The notes under the pieces are model-generated. The model was not told the origin of the DNA. It made no database searches and saw only the letters and a program-made list of their open reading frames with translations. Below are positions 1-8,965 of a stretch of DNA of 49,084 nt, in pieces (positions within the stretch are counted from its first letter, which is position 1; every line of letters starts with the position of its first letter). Source of the stretch: Nostoc calcicola FACHB-3891 (GTDB lineage: Bacteria > Cyanobacteriota > Cyanobacteriia > Cyanobacteriales > Nostocaceae); assembly GCF_014697355.1 (NCBI RefSeq), contig NZ_JACJRQ010000053.1:1-49084 (forward strand), given 5' to 3'. The position numbers and the translations under genes were made by a program.

Positions 1-152
1 GCGATTACGAAGCAAGCGGTGGCGGCTAGCAGGGTGGGGATCATGAGTACGCCGAACCAGCCGATGTATAAGCGGTTGTTGGTGCTGGTGATCCAGTTGG
101 CGAAGCGTTCCCACACGTTGGCGCTTTCGCGGCGTTGAATGGTTGCTGTCAT
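1..152 (-). CDS. psbA: Photosystem II D1 protein, N-terminal part (runs off window)
   Basis: D1 is the photosystem II reaction-centre core subunit in the thylakoid membrane; with D2 it binds the primary pigments, the QB quinone and the Mn cluster. Only the first 50 codons are present, on the minus strand, running off the left edge. The translation starts MTATIQRRESANVWERF and continues into ITSTNNRLYIGWFGVLMIP, the highly conserved D1 N-terminus leading into the first membrane helix. The ATG lies at 150-152 with no clear Shine-Dalgarno. Cyanobacteria carry several psbA copies, and the 5' end alone does not show which this is. Confidence 0.97.
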   Translation of the reverse strand, partial: MTATIQRRESANVWERFANWITSTNNRLYIGWFGVLMIPTLLAATACFVI

Positions 153-492
153 GGTTTTATGATTGCGTTTGAATTTATGTATGTATCAGGCGGCTTTGTT
201 TTTGCCTGTGAATGTAATTTACACTGCTTTACAAAATTTAATCAAGTGTTGGGGATTTTAGAAAACTGGTATAAATCATTAGCTTTACTTATTTAAGAGC
301 TAGATGGATGCGATCGCCCTTTGGTTCTGGGGGAAATAACTTGTTAACAGGTTTTCTCTTGGAAACACTGCTACTCCAAGAAAGAAGGGATACCTTATCA
401 ACGTTACATTAGACGAGCAATGGAACGGTCTTTAGATGCCCAATATTAATAGACAACAACGTAAAAGATTGATTATATTCAATCAGATCGAT
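153..492. other. Gap between psbA and the SDR gene
   Basis: Apart from the psbA promoter region I see no gene here. About 300-480 contains one GCGATCGC-type octamer core and short open stretches without a convincing start or family resemblance. Confidence 0.5.
216..245 (-). promoter_or_regulatory. Candidate psbA promoter
   Basis: Read on the minus strand, TTGATT (240-245) and TAAATT (216-221) are separated by 18 bases and lie about 65-95 bases upstream of the psbA ATG. This fits a sigma-70-type promoter. The boxes were matched by eye only. Confidence 0.4.
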
Positions 493-1353
493 CTACAAAC
501 CCATTGAATATAAAATTAGGCGATCGTGGAGGCGATCGGGCAAAATATGCTTCAGCACAGCTTGAATTTTCGCATCTTGTCCAACGAGATAGCGCGTCTT
601 TGGCTGCTTTGCAGTCAGCGCATGGACAACAGTTTGAGCAACAATATCCGCAGAAATTCCTCTAGATGCAATAATTTGCATTTTCTGACGTACAATACTC
701 ATCGCCTGACCGTAGAGATTGAGTGCTGGTTGTGGCAGATTCTCCCGTCCGATTTCAGCTTGAGTCAGGGATTTATCCCAAATAGGCGTAGCAATGGAAC
801 CAGGTTCAATAATTGAAACTGAGATTCCCCAAGGTCGTAATTCCATACGCATCACATCAGTGAGTGCTTCCAAGGCAAATTTTGAAGCATTGTAAGCGCC
901 CAAAAACGGGGTAGGACTTCTACCAGAAATGGAACCCATATTGACAATTCGACCACGGCCTTGACGTAATAAACCAAGAAATGCTTGCGTCACAGCTAAT
1001 TGTCCAGTGACATTAACATTCATCTGGTGCTGAAATTCAGCGATCGCTAATAATTCTAAAGGACCTGGGACAGCAATTCCGGCATTATTTACTAAACCTG
1101 AAATCCCAGCATCACCGACTGTATTTGTTACCCTATTAACTACAGAGGCGATGGATTCAGCATCAGTAACATCTAAAAAAATCGGAATCAGTCTTTGCGA
1201 AGCTTTTTCTTGGAGTATTTGAGCATCAATATCTTGACGCACACCAGCAAAAACAGAAAATCCCAACCTGTCTAAAAGCAAAGCACAGGCCTGACCAATT
1301 CCTGTTGAGGCTCCAGTAATCACGACTGTACCTTGATAATCTCCTGCAACCAT
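493..1353 (-). CDS. SDR-family NAD(P)-dependent oxidoreductase
   Basis: Classical short-chain dehydrogenase/reductase of 286 residues, a cytosolic NAD(P)-dependent enzyme acting on an unidentified alcohol or ketone. The cofactor motif TGASTGIG is at residues 13-20, NNAG at 89-92, the catalytic Ser near 141, and YxxxK at Tyr154/Lys158. All catalytic residues are present and the length is normal for the family. It reads from an ATG at 1351-1353. It is transcribed in the same direction as psbA but 340 bases from it, so probably separately. Substrate cannot be told from sequence; a lipid, sugar or retinol-type substrate is possible. Confidence 0.9.
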   Translation of the reverse strand: MVAGDYQGTVVITGASTGIGQACALLLDRLGFSVFAGVRQDIDAQILQEKASQRLIPIFLDVTDAESIASVVNRVTNTVGDAGISGLVNNAGIAVPGPLELLAIAEFQHQMNVNVTGQLAVTQAFLGLLRQGRGRIVNMGSISGRSPTPFLGAYNASKFALEALTDVMRMELRPWGISVSIIEPGSIATPIWDKSLTQAEIGRENLPQPALNLYGQAMSIVRQKMQIIASRGISADIVAQTVVHALTAKQPKTRYLVGQDAKIQAVLKHILPDRLHDRLILYSMGL

Positions 1354-1466
1354 TAGTTTTTTGATTATGAAACTGCTGTAATATTTCTCTATGTGTCCTA
1401 CTTACGAATTAAGCTAAGGCCACTAAATGTTGCATTTTCTGCTCCAGACCGTCATTTGTCATTAGT

Positions 1467-1507
1467 AAAAAACAAATGACAAATAACAAATGACAAATGA
1501 CAAATAT
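1467..1507. repeat. Short tandem repeat, ATGACAAATAACAA type
   Basis: Four to five degenerate copies of a seven-base unit (CAAATGA/CAAATAA). The same unit recurs at 20585-20633, so this is a dispersed Nostocales-type short tandem repeat. Confidence 0.7.
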
Positions 1508-1734
1508 CAATCCTTGCAGATACCAGAGCGCAGACAATCTTCGGTTTGGTCATCTCTAGCCGATATTTGCCACGGCAATATACCTGAGGGGGCATTTGTG
1601 GTGTAAACCACGAGAGCAGCTATCTTAGGAAGCTGGTTTTTGACAATTGACACATTACCACAAACATTGCCTAGCTCAGCATTGGATAAATAAATAGGCA
1701 ATGCCATCAGACCAATGCAAATTGTCCGGTTCAT
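1507..1734 (-). CDS. Small hypothetical protein, possibly secreted
   Basis: A 75-residue open frame from an ATG at 1732-1734. The first 20 residues (MNRTICIGLMALPIYLSNAE) are hydrophobic after a single Arg and could be a signal peptide. The remainder has four Cys, which would suit an exported disulfide-bonded peptide. I do not recognise a family. There is no clear Shine-Dalgarno, and the stop falls at the edge of a short tandem repeat, so this may be a chance frame. Confidence 0.3.
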   Translation of the reverse strand: MNRTICIGLMALPIYLSNAELGNVCGNVSIVKNQLPKIAALVVYTTNAPSGILPWQISARDDQTEDCLRSGICKD

Positions 1735-2172
1735 ACAACCTCAGCTAAAAATTTCCGATTACGCTAAACTTAGATGCCACCTTGATGAACCGGAGTTAAA
1801 AAACTGAGCATTGTTTATGTTGTGTTAATTTACTCAGTCCTACTAGCCGCAGAGACGTGATTTACAAATTATCGGTTCCACCCTTTTTGAGGTTAGGCAT
1901 TGCCTACAAGATGGCTTCCTACTAACTTATGCAGATGCAACCCCAAAAAACAGGACAAAAAACCCACAGCACTCAAAAACATATCTTAGTAGCTGCGATC
2001 GCCGGATAAAATAGTTAAGAATGCTGAGTTGGGAGATAGGGAGATGGGGAGATGAGCCAGATGGGGAGATGAGCCAGATGAGGAAGAATAACTTTTAACT
2101 TCTAACTCCTAACTCCTAACTCCTAACTCCTAACTTAGCACTCAGCTACAAATGTTGCCTACTAACTGACTC
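1735..2172. other. Gap before tatC with tandem repeats at 2030-2134
   Basis: There is no gene. The right part holds GGGGAGATGAGCCAGAT repeats (about 2036-2082) followed by a CTAACTC run (about 2098-2134), both dispersed short tandem repeats. The tatC promoter must lie in or left of this stretch, but I cannot place it. Confidence 0.6.
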
Positions 2173-2967
2173 ATGACGCCTTCACAAGACGTAGATACTG
2201 TAACCGCTCCTGATATCAACCCAGAAGCAAATGGCAACTCCCAAACAGATCCTTTAGATGAGTTGCCGGGTGAAGTCGAAATGTCGCTTTTCGACCACCT
2301 AGAAGAGTTGCGACAGCGAATTTTTTATTCATTGATTGCTGTGGCAATAGGCATTATCGGCTGTTTCTTTGCCGTGAAGCCGATTGTCCAACTACTTGAG
2401 GTTCCAGCACAAGGAGTAAAATTTCTTCAACTTGCACCTGGAGAATATTTCTTTGTCTCCCTCAAAGTTGCAGCTTACACTGGCTTGGTACTTGCTAGTC
2501 CTTTCATTCTTTACCAAATTATCCAGTTTGTGCTTCCCGGACTGACTCGCCGCGAACGCCGTTTATTGGGGCCTGTGGTTTTAGGATCGAGTGTTTTATT
2601 TGCAGCTGGCTTAGTATTTGCCTATTTGCTTCTGATTCCCGCAGCTTTGAAATTTTTCATCAGCTACGGAGCGGATGTAGTTGAACAACTTTGGTCAATT
2701 GACAAATATTTTGAATTTGTGCTGCTACTTTTATTCAGCACTGGCTTAGCATTTCAAATTCCCATCATTCAACTGTTACTCGGTAACTTGAATATTGTCT
2801 CGTCCGAGAAGATGGTGTCTGGTTGGCGTTACGTAATTATGGGAGCAGTGATTTTAGGAGCTATTCTCACACCTTCTACTGACCCCCTCACCCAAAGTCT
2901 TTTAGCTGGCGCAGTTCTGGGACTTTATTTTGGTGGGATTGGTTTGGTGAAACTTACAGGAAAATAG
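2173..2967 (+). CDS. tatC: Twin-arginine translocase subunit TatC
   Basis: TatC is the multi-spanning receptor of the Tat pathway, which exports folded proteins carrying a twin-arginine signal across thylakoid and plasma membranes. The 264-residue protein has a polar N-terminus of about 40 residues, then the conserved segment SLFDHLEELRQRI, followed by six hydrophobic segments. The helix-rich region containing PFILYQIIQFVLPGL matches TatC. Length is normal, with a slightly long acidic N-terminus. It starts at an ATG. It lies upstream of petC, whose product has an RR motif and is a Tat-type substrate in this group, so the proximity makes functional sense. Confidence 0.95.
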   Translation: MTPSQDVDTVTAPDINPEANGNSQTDPLDELPGEVEMSLFDHLEELRQRIFYSLIAVAIGIIGCFFAVKPIVQLLEVPAQGVKFLQLAPGEYFFVSLKVAAYTGLVLASPFILYQIIQFVLPGLTRRERRLLGPVVLGSSVLFAAGLVFAYLLLIPAALKFFISYGADVVEQLWSIDKYFEFVLLLLFSTGLAFQIPIIQLLLGNLNIVSSEKMVSGWRYVIMGAVILGAILTPSTDPLTQSLLAGAVLGLYFGGIGLVKLTGK

Positions 2968-3213
2968 CGATCGCCCAGCTCAAGAAAAAATTAAAAAATT
3001 AAAATGTAAACCCAGGGAATTTTAGATTTTAAATTTTGGATTTTGGATTAAAAATTCAAAACTTAAACATGTCTAAGACCAGGTGAATGTCTACTCCTCT
3101 GGGATAACCAAGCTACCTGGGAAAATCTCAAATCCCAAATTCTTCATTCAAACCACTGGTTACCCTGCGGCAACGCTGCGCGAACAGGCATAAGGTCAAT
3201 CTAAAATCTAAAA

Positions 3214-3306
3214 TAGACCTCTTGCAAAAGTCTTGCTTTGCGCTTTCTTCTGGAGCGCCTCTCTTGCCTCATGCGTGAGATAAAAAATATTTATGCAAGA
3301 GGTCTA
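3214..3306. mobile_element. 93-bp MITE-like element, TAGACCTCTTGCA termini
   Basis: Perfect 13-base terminal inverted repeats, TAGACCTCTTGCA at 3214-3226 and its complement at 3294-3306, enclose about 67 non-coding bases. Both ends carry TA, as expected for insertion at a TA dinucleotide. It is inserted inside an AATCTAAA tandem repeat that continues on both sides. A second element with the same termini lies at 45046-45162. No transposase is encoded, so it would move only in trans. Confidence 0.7.
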
Positions 3307-3332
3307 ATCTAAAATCTAAAATCTCAAATTCA

Positions 3333-3668
3333 ATGGCACAAATTAGCTTTGATGATTTTGAAAAAGTCGAAATTCATGTTGGAAAAATTATCAAAGTTGA
3401 AGAATTTCCGAAAGCTAAGAAACCAGCTTATAAATTGTGGATAGATTTTGGGAATTTGGGCATCAAAAAATCTAGCGCCCAAATTACTAAACTTTACGAT
3501 CCAACGGAATTAATCAACAAATTAATATTAGCTGTTACTAACTTTCCACCCCGTCAAATTGCTGATTTCATCTCGGAAGTTTTAGTCTTGGGAGTGGTTC
3601 TAGATGATGGGGAGGTTGTGTTAATTCAGCCAGATAGAGATGTAGCGCTTGGGAAAAGAATTTTATAG
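3333..3668 (+). CDS. csaA: CsaA-like tRNA-binding / secretion chaperone
   Basis: A 111-residue single-domain protein of the CsaA / tRNA-binding (EMAP-II-like OB-fold) family. It has the family hallmarks: FEKVEIHVGKI near the N-terminus, SSAQIT in the middle, FPPRQIADFISEVLVLG and a C-terminal LIQPDR. Homologues are dimeric and bind tRNA or unfolded preproteins; the role in cyanobacteria is not settled. The length matches stand-alone CsaA proteins. It starts at an ATG 26 bases after the right end of the MITE-like element, so its upstream region has been reshaped by that insertion. Confidence 0.88.
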   Translation: MAQISFDDFEKVEIHVGKIIKVEEFPKAKKPAYKLWIDFGNLGIKKSSAQITKLYDPTELINKLILAVTNFPPRQIADFISEVLVLGVVLDDGEVVLIQPDRDVALGKRIL

Positions 3669-3747
3669 CACGTTTGAGGTCATAAACTTAGATTTTGATA
3701 GAAAATGTAATAACTGAGAAATTGATTAATGTTCAAGTAACAACAGG

Positions 3748-4056
3748 TTATAAGATCCATTCGGAAGCTCGTTCACCCAGATCTAGAGGAATGCTAACAG
3801 CTTTGCCGAGTCGGGGGCGATCGCGTGTTTGAGTGATAAATGTTTGCACTTGTGTTGTTCCACCCAAGGCATGAAGATAACTAGCGATGCTATCAAGATG
3901 CTCTTGGTACTCTGCCTCAGTCAAGGGAAAAGAAGCTTGCTCCAAATATTTCCACATTACTTGCAAAAATATCTTCCCCTGTGCCCGCCGCAACTGGACA
4001 TCGTAAGAGTATCCCCACTTCTCAACCAGCAGTTGACGTAATTCCTGTCCTGTCAT
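3748..4056 (-). CDS. DUF3067 family protein
   Basis: A 102-residue conserved protein of cyanobacteria and plastid-bearing eukaryotes (DUF3067), of unknown function. It begins MTGQELRQLLVEKWGYSYDVQLRR, with a conserved aromatic-rich segment around QVMWKYLEQ. The ATG at 4054-4056 is chosen over an in-frame TTG four codons upstream. It is divergent from petC, sharing about 230 bases of upstream DNA with the petC-petA unit, an arrangement I recall from related genomes. A role near cytochrome b6f biogenesis has been suggested only by neighbourhood. Confidence 0.8.
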   Translation of the reverse strand: MTGQELRQLLVEKWGYSYDVQLRRAQGKIFLQVMWKYLEQASFPLTEAEYQEHLDSIASYLHALGGTTQVQTFITQTRDRPRLGKAVSIPLDLGERASEWIL

Positions 4057-4285
4057 AGCTTTTCTCAATCAGATTTTACATTTAGTTATGATGTTAAGTT
4101 CCGTAACTCCAGTATGATAAGGATATAAAGAAATGTAATGCTAACAGAAAAGATGCTAAATATATCTTGGAACAGAGAATTATGGCATCGCCGTAAGCGT
4201 TAGCATTTCAACCTAGACAAGAGTTGCTCAAGTACAAGTACTCCTGTCAAAATGCTTAACAAAATACACAAAGAGCGCGTAGATT

Positions 4286-4825
4286 ATGGCTCAATTTTCA
4301 GAATCAGCAGACGTGCCAGATATGGGGCGTCGTCAGTTCATGAATCTGCTCACTTTTGGGACTGTCACTGGAGTAGCTCTGGGTGCATTGTATCCCGTTG
4401 TCAAGTACTTTATTCCACCTGCTAGCGGTGGTGCTGGCGGCGGTGCAACAGCAAAAGATGAGTTGGGCAACGATGTTAGTCTGGCCAAATTTCTCGAAAA
4501 CCGGAATGCAGGCGATCGCACTTTAGTTCAAGGGCTTAAGGGTGACCCAACCTATATTGTGGTGGAAAACAAAGAGGCCATCAAAAATTATGGCATTAAT
4601 GCTATCTGCACCCACTTAGGTTGTGTCGTTCCTTGGAACGTTGCTGAGAACAAATTTAAGTGTCCTTGTCACGGTTCTCAGTATGACGAAACTGGTAAGG
4701 TTGTTCGGGGTCCAGCACCACTGTCTTTGGCTTTAGCCCACGCCAATTCCGCAGACGACAAAATTGTCTTGAGTCCTTGGACTGAAACCGACTTCCGCAC
4801 CGGCGATGCACCTTGGTGGGGTTAA
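4286..4825 (+). CDS. petC: Cytochrome b6f Rieske iron-sulfur subunit
   Basis: PetC carries the high-potential 2Fe-2S cluster of the cytochrome b6f complex and passes electrons from plastoquinol to cytochrome f in the thylakoid membrane. The 179-residue protein has the twin-arginine segment GRRQFM (residues 14-19) and one membrane anchor at about 21-42. A Gly/Ala-rich hinge (47-54) precedes the cluster motifs CTHLGC (Cys108, His110, Cys113) and CPCHGS (Cys126, Cys128, His129). Cys108, His110, Cys126 and His129 would ligate the cluster, and Cys113/Cys128 form the disulfide. It lies 134 bases before petA, in the usual petC-petA order. Confidence 0.97.
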   Translation: MAQFSESADVPDMGRRQFMNLLTFGTVTGVALGALYPVVKYFIPPASGGAGGGATAKDELGNDVSLAKFLENRNAGDRTLVQGLKGDPTYIVVENKEAIKNYGINAICTHLGCVVPWNVAENKFKCPCHGSQYDETGKVVRGPAPLSLALAHANSADDKIVLSPWTETDFRTGDAPWWG

Positions 4826-4837
4826 TTGAGTGCTAAG

Positions 4838-4917
4838 TAAGGGATGAGGGAGATGAGGGAGATGAGGAGAATAACTCCTAACTCATAACTCTTAACTCCT
4901 AACTCCTAACTCTCAAT
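4838..4917. repeat. Short tandem repeats between petC and petA
   Basis: GGGAGATGA units (4841-4868) are followed by CTAACTC units (4873-4912). They lie inside the presumed petC-petA transcript and would be transcribed as an untranslated spacer. Confidence 0.7.
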
Positions 4918-4959
4918 GCCCAACGACTAATGACTAATTCAATGATTGTCCTTATAGAG

Positions 4960-5961
4960 ATGAGAAATGCTTCTGTAAAAGCGAGGTTAACTCGCAGTGC
5001 TAGAGCAATTGTAAAAACATTGCTCATAGCGATCGCCACCGTGACATTTTACTTCAGTTGCGATCTTGCCCTTCCCCAATCTGCTGCTGCCTATCCTTTT
5101 TGGGCGCAGCAAACCTATCCTGAAACCCCCCGCGAACCAACCGGGCGGATTGTTTGTGCTAACTGTCACCTAGCAGCCAAGCCCACAGAAGTGGAAGTTC
5201 CCCAATCGGTACTACCTGACACTGTTTTCAAAGCTGTGGTGAAAATTCCCTACGATACCAGCGTCCAGCAAGTTGGTGCCGATGGTTCTAAAGTCGGCTT
5301 GAACGTTGGCGCTGTGCTGATGTTACCCGAAGGCTTTAAGATTGCTCCTCCAGAACGCATTTCCGAGGAACTTCAAGAAGAAATCGGCGACACTTACTTC
5401 CAACCCTACAGCGAAGACAAAGAAAATATCGTCATCGTCGGTCCCTTACCCGGCGAACAGTACCAAGAAATCGTCTTCCCAGTTCTTTCTCCCAACCCCG
5501 CAACCGACAAAAACATCCACTTCGGTAAATATTCAGTTCACGTAGGTGGTAATCGTGGACGCGGACAAGTTTATCCCACCGGCGAAAAGAGCAACAACAA
5601 CCTTTACAATGCTTCCGCCACTGGCACAATTACCAAAATTGCCAAAGAGGAAGATGAAGACGGTAACGTTAAATATCTGGTCAACATTCAACCAGAGTCC
5701 GGCGATGTTGTCGTTGATACAGTTCCTGCTGGCCCAGAATTGATTGTTTCCGAAGGACAAGCAGTTAAAGCTGGTGATGCTTTGACCAATAACCCCAACG
5801 TCGGTGGATTCGGTCAAAGAGATGCAGAAATCGTACTCCAAGACGCCGGCAGAGTCAAAGGTTTAATTGCATTTATCGCTCTTGTGATGCTAGCTCAAGT
5901 GATGCTAGTGCTGAAGAAGAAGCAGGTTGAGAGAGTCCAAGCTGCTGAGATGAATTTCTAA
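4960..5961 (+). CDS. petA: Cytochrome f (apocytochrome f precursor)
   Basis: Cytochrome f is the c-type haem subunit of the b6f complex and donates electrons to plastocyanin or cytochrome c6 in the lumen. I chose the ATG at 4960 (MRNASVKARL), giving 333 residues; an in-frame ATG at 4930 would add ten unlikely residues. A signal peptide ends SAAA and the mature protein starts at Tyr45 (YPFWAQ), whose amino group is the axial haem ligand. The haem motif CANCH is at 66-70. The C-terminus has one membrane span (VKGLIAFIALVMLAQVMLVL) and a short stromal tail. It forms an operon with petC and is followed by an intrinsic terminator. Confidence 0.97.
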   Translation: MRNASVKARLTRSARAIVKTLLIAIATVTFYFSCDLALPQSAAAYPFWAQQTYPETPREPTGRIVCANCHLAAKPTEVEVPQSVLPDTVFKAVVKIPYDTSVQQVGADGSKVGLNVGAVLMLPEGFKIAPPERISEELQEEIGDTYFQPYSEDKENIVIVGPLPGEQYQEIVFPVLSPNPATDKNIHFGKYSVHVGGNRGRGQVYPTGEKSNNNLYNASATGTITKIAKEEDEDGNVKYLVNIQPESGDVVVDTVPAGPELIVSEGQAVKAGDALTNNPNVGGFGQRDAEIVLQDAGRVKGLIAFIALVMLAQVMLVLKKKQVERVQAAEMNF

Positions 5962-5991
5962 ATTCTTTGCTAAATTATTCATTCCTTGTCG

Positions 5992-6016
5992 GACAGGCAT
6001 CTTGCCTGTCTTTTTT
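5992..6016 (+). terminator. Intrinsic terminator of petC-petA
   Basis: Perfect 8-base stem GACAGGCA / TGCCTGTC with a three-base loop, followed by six T, 31 bases after the petA stop codon. Confidence 0.88.
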
Positions 6017-6139
6017 ATATGTTGTGCTTTTAAGTCTGTCTATGAGACTCCGATCTTGATATCCAATTTGCTTTAAAAGTATATGTACTCGATCAAAAAT
6101 TATTTACAGCTAATTAGCAAACCTTGAAGCACAGAGCAA

Positions 6140-6478
6140 ATGATTAGTAAAGAAACTGCCGAGCATTATCTATGGGGTAATAATTGTCATGGTTGGCATC
6201 TTGTGAAGCAACCAGAGTTTAGTGTGATTCACGAACTAATGCCACCAGGGACTTTTGAAGTTAAACATTATCACCAGCAATCGCACCAGTTTTTCTTGAT
6301 TTTATTTGGAAAAGCAACTCTAGAAATCGATGGTTATCGCCAAGTACTCTCTCAACACGAAGGTGTAGAAGTTCCGCCTAATATTCCTCATCAGATACTC
6401 AATGAGTCTCCAGATAATTTGGAATTTTTGGTGATTTCACAGCCTCCTAGTCATGGCGATCGCTTCTTGGTGATTTAG
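6140..6478 (+). CDS. Small cupin-domain protein
   Basis: A 112-residue single-domain cupin. The first cupin motif is PPGTFEVKHYHQQSHQ near residues 35-50, with metal-ligand His residues in HYH. The second is VPPNIPHQILN near 78-88, with its His. The usual Glu of motif 1 is replaced by Gln/His in this region, so metal binding may be altered. Such proteins are diverse (dioxygenases, isomerases, sugar or signal binding) and the substrate cannot be deduced. It is separated from petA by a terminator and has its own leader. Confidence 0.8.
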   Translation: MISKETAEHYLWGNNCHGWHLVKQPEFSVIHELMPPGTFEVKHYHQQSHQFFLILFGKATLEIDGYRQVLSQHEGVEVPPNIPHQILNESPDNLEFLVISQPPSHGDRFLVI

Positions 6479-6708
6479 GGTTAACGGTATTGCAATTTTC
6501 TAACCTAAAACCAAAAAATGCATTTTATTTTTAATATCAATACAATAGGGGGTTACTTTCACCTAGCGACCACTACTTAGTATTGTCTAGTGTCGAATAC
6601 CGTACCTATACTATCGGCATAGACACCTCCAGATAGATTGCAAGTTTTATTTCAACCAAGTTATATTTATTTACATAAAGTTACAAAAGTTAAAACAGAG
6701 GTTTTGCG

Positions 6709-6936
6709 ATGAGTATCTTAATTGCATTAATAGTTGTGGGTTGGGTAGCTGCTTCAGCTTTAGGCTCTTTGGCTTATTTTCTGGGCGAACAGAGCAAGCC
6801 TATCCACGAGCGTAACTGGCGTTCTGAGTCTTTTGAAAAGTTGGCTAAGTCTCTCACTGGACTGGATATAGACTACACAAATCGCACTCCTGCATATGCG
6901 ATAGATGCTTACACCAGCCGCAACCTGCCCCAATAG
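6709..6936 (+). CDS. Small single-span membrane protein, Psb35-like
   Basis: A 75-residue protein with an N-terminal membrane helix (SILIALIVVGWVAASALGSLAYFL) and a polar tail. The tail contains GEQSKPIHERNWRSESF and NRTPAYAIDAY, which look strongly conserved among cyanobacteria. It resembles the small photosystem II-associated protein called Psb35 (Ssl2148) in Synechocystis, but I make that match from memory and hold it loosely. It starts at an ATG at 6709 and converges with the GH57 gene across a hairpin. Confidence 0.75.
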   Translation: MSILIALIVVGWVAASALGSLAYFLGEQSKPIHERNWRSESFEKLAKSLTGLDIDYTNRTPAYAIDAYTSRNLPQ

Positions 6937-6972
6937 CAATAAAGGCAGCTTACTAGAATGTCGATAAAATAT

Positions 6973-6999
6973 TAGGGTGGGTGTTATTTACCCACCCTA
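6973..6999. terminator. Hairpin between convergent genes, likely bidirectional terminator
   Basis: A perfect 10-base stem TAGGGTGGGT / ACCCACCCTA with a seven-base loop lies in the 89-base gap between two convergent genes. There is no strong T run on either side, so termination strength is uncertain. Confidence 0.55.
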
Positions 7000-7025
7000 C
7001 TCTTGCTTAATTAATTACCCTACTA

Positions 7026-8615
7026 CTACAACGGACGATAAACCCGATAGTTGATGTTAGGGAAGATATTATCCATTACCTCAACTTTTTCGAGCCAACC
7101 GCTGTCAATTTTGCCAACTTTCACATCTTCGTAAAGCTTATTAAAGCGCATCAGGTGCGATCGCGTCCGTCTCACTGCATAGGGTACCATCGTTCCCGTC
7201 CGCATAATAAAAGCCCAGTCAGAAGATTGTGCCAACAATAACTCCCGTGCTGCTTGATTTAATGCTCGCCAGCCCAGTTCATCCTCAGGTTCCAACTGGG
7301 ATATTTCAATCATTCGCTCAGCAGCTTTGTGCAAATGTGGGTAAACCCAGGCGTTTGTTTCGTTCAACCAATACTCGTGGAAACCTTTGAAACCCCAACT
7401 TGATTGCGAAGGACGACAGACTTGCTGCACTGGATGCGATCGCAGATAATCTGCCAAGTGCGTCATTGCATAGGTTCCTTGGTCATACCATGACTTGCGG
7501 AACAGGAAATCAATGAACCAAGGACCTTCATACCACCAGTGTCCAAATAATTCCGCGTCATAAGGCGAAACGATAATCGGCGGGCGCTGCATTATACCAT
7601 AAAGATGTTCAGATTGCCGCTCTCGATTATACATAAAGTTAGCAGCGTGTTCTGCGGCCTTTTCCTTAGCCCAATAAGGATCGTACAGTGCTTTATCTGA
7701 CAACCCTAAACCACGTCCAGTAATTTTGTGATATTTAATGCCCGTGTTTTTTCGCTGACCATTGGGCATAATGTAGGGCTTGATGTACTCATATTCTGCT
7801 TCCCAGCCCAAATCTTTATAAAATTCTCGATATTCTGCCGCCCCAGGATAGCCAACTTCAGAAGACCATACCTGTTGAGATGATTCATGATCTCGGCCAA
7901 AGGCAGCTACACCACTTTCTGTGAAAATCGGAGCATAGGTGCCAAAACGGGGACGGGGACGGGCGTAAAGAATGCCATGTCCGTCCGTGAGGAAGTAGCG
8001 TAATCCAGCATCTGCTAGCATCCGGTCTACACCTTCATAGTAAGCACATTCAGGTAACCAAATACCTCTCGGTGCTTGTCCAAAAGTTTCCTCGTAGTGT
8101 TCACAAGCTACCTGAATTTGCGCCCACACTGCTTGCGGATACATTTTCATCAACGGTAAGTAGCCGTGGGTAGCACCGCAAGTGATAATTTCCAGGTTAT
8201 TACTATCTTGGAACTGCTTAAAAGCCGTCACCAAGTCACCCTTGTAGCGTTCCCATATTTGACGTGCTTCGTTAAATTCAGCAGCATAATGTTCCGCTAA
8301 ATAACGAATATGTCCATTGTGGACGTTACGCTCAGCCTCCAGTTCTATAAGTTCTTCTAGTTGTGCTAAGTGGGCGTCATAGCGTTCTTGCAGCAGGGGA
8401 TCGCGAAGCATTGACACTAGAGGTGGTGTCATACTCATCGTGATTTTAAAGTCGATACCGTCTCGCTTTAAGCCTTCAAATACTTTTAATAAAGGGATGT
8501 AAGTTTCTGTGATGGCTTCATAGAGCCATTCTTCCTCCAGCACATAGTCACTTTCCGGGTGACGAACGAAGGGTAGATGTGCATGAAGGACAAGCGCGAC
8601 ATAGCCAATAGCCAT
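7026..8615 (-). CDS. GH57 family 1,4-alpha-glucan branching enzyme (DUF1957 type)
   Basis: A 529-residue glycoside hydrolase family 57 enzyme of the branching/AmyC group, acting on alpha-1,4-glucans to create alpha-1,6 branches in glycogen. Motif 1 HAHLPFVRHPE is at 11-21, and the nucleophile motif GIWLPECAY puts Glu at 189. The acid/base motif SPYDAELFGHWWYEGP puts Asp at 353. A C-terminal helical domain (DUF1957) follows. Length matches GH57 branching enzymes of about 520-560 residues. It is cytosolic, since no signal peptide is visible. Hydrolytic rather than branching activity cannot be excluded. It has its own upstream gap of 350 bases. Confidence 0.9.
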   Translation of the reverse strand: MAIGYVALVLHAHLPFVRHPESDYVLEEEWLYEAITETYIPLLKVFEGLKRDGIDFKITMSMTPPLVSMLRDPLLQERYDAHLAQLEELIELEAERNVHNGHIRYLAEHYAAEFNEARQIWERYKGDLVTAFKQFQDSNNLEIITCGATHGYLPLMKMYPQAVWAQIQVACEHYEETFGQAPRGIWLPECAYYEGVDRMLADAGLRYFLTDGHGILYARPRPRFGTYAPIFTESGVAAFGRDHESSQQVWSSEVGYPGAAEYREFYKDLGWEAEYEYIKPYIMPNGQRKNTGIKYHKITGRGLGLSDKALYDPYWAKEKAAEHAANFMYNRERQSEHLYGIMQRPPIIVSPYDAELFGHWWYEGPWFIDFLFRKSWYDQGTYAMTHLADYLRSHPVQQVCRPSQSSWGFKGFHEYWLNETNAWVYPHLHKAAERMIEISQLEPEDELGWRALNQAARELLLAQSSDWAFIMRTGTMVPYAVRRTRSHLMRFNKLYEDVKVGKIDSGWLEKVEVMDNIFPNINYRVYRPL

Positions 8616-8965
8616 AGTGATTTTGGGGTGATACTTGTAAGTTGAAGGTCGAGAGGTTGGGCTGAAATTAACAATATTTTAAGACTTTATGGGGATCTAA
8701 AAGTACTTAATGATTTTTTCTCAATCTACGGGGTCAGTAGCTAGCCAAGTTTTTTTCAGTGTCGCTATCTGGAGATTTAGGCAAAATCCCAGGCGTCACC
8801 AAAGTACTACTAAATTTTAGATTAGGGTCGATATCGCTAGTTGTCCTTACCCTTCAAAAAAATATAGGACTTACGCATTCACATCAAGATGGATTCTGGC
8901 GTAGGCTTGTTGCTGAAGTTCAGTTTGAACAGCGATGTCTAGGTTTGGCTACGCCTACGCCAGAA
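8616..8965. other. Gap with mobile-element traces and a 14-base inverted repeat
   Basis: No gene is convincing here. AGGACTTACGCA at 8866-8877 matches the terminus of the element at 33330-33520. A perfect inverted repeat, ATTCTGGCGTAGGC (8893-8906) and its complement (8953-8966), encloses 46 bases; its right arm touches the stop codon of the neighbouring Uma2 gene. This is probably an eroded insertion that may also act as a terminator. Confidence 0.55.

Noticed and set aside
4231..4242. AGTACAAGTACT as an NtcA site before petC
   Set aside because: NtcA sites need GTA-N8-TAC; here the spacing is only four bases.
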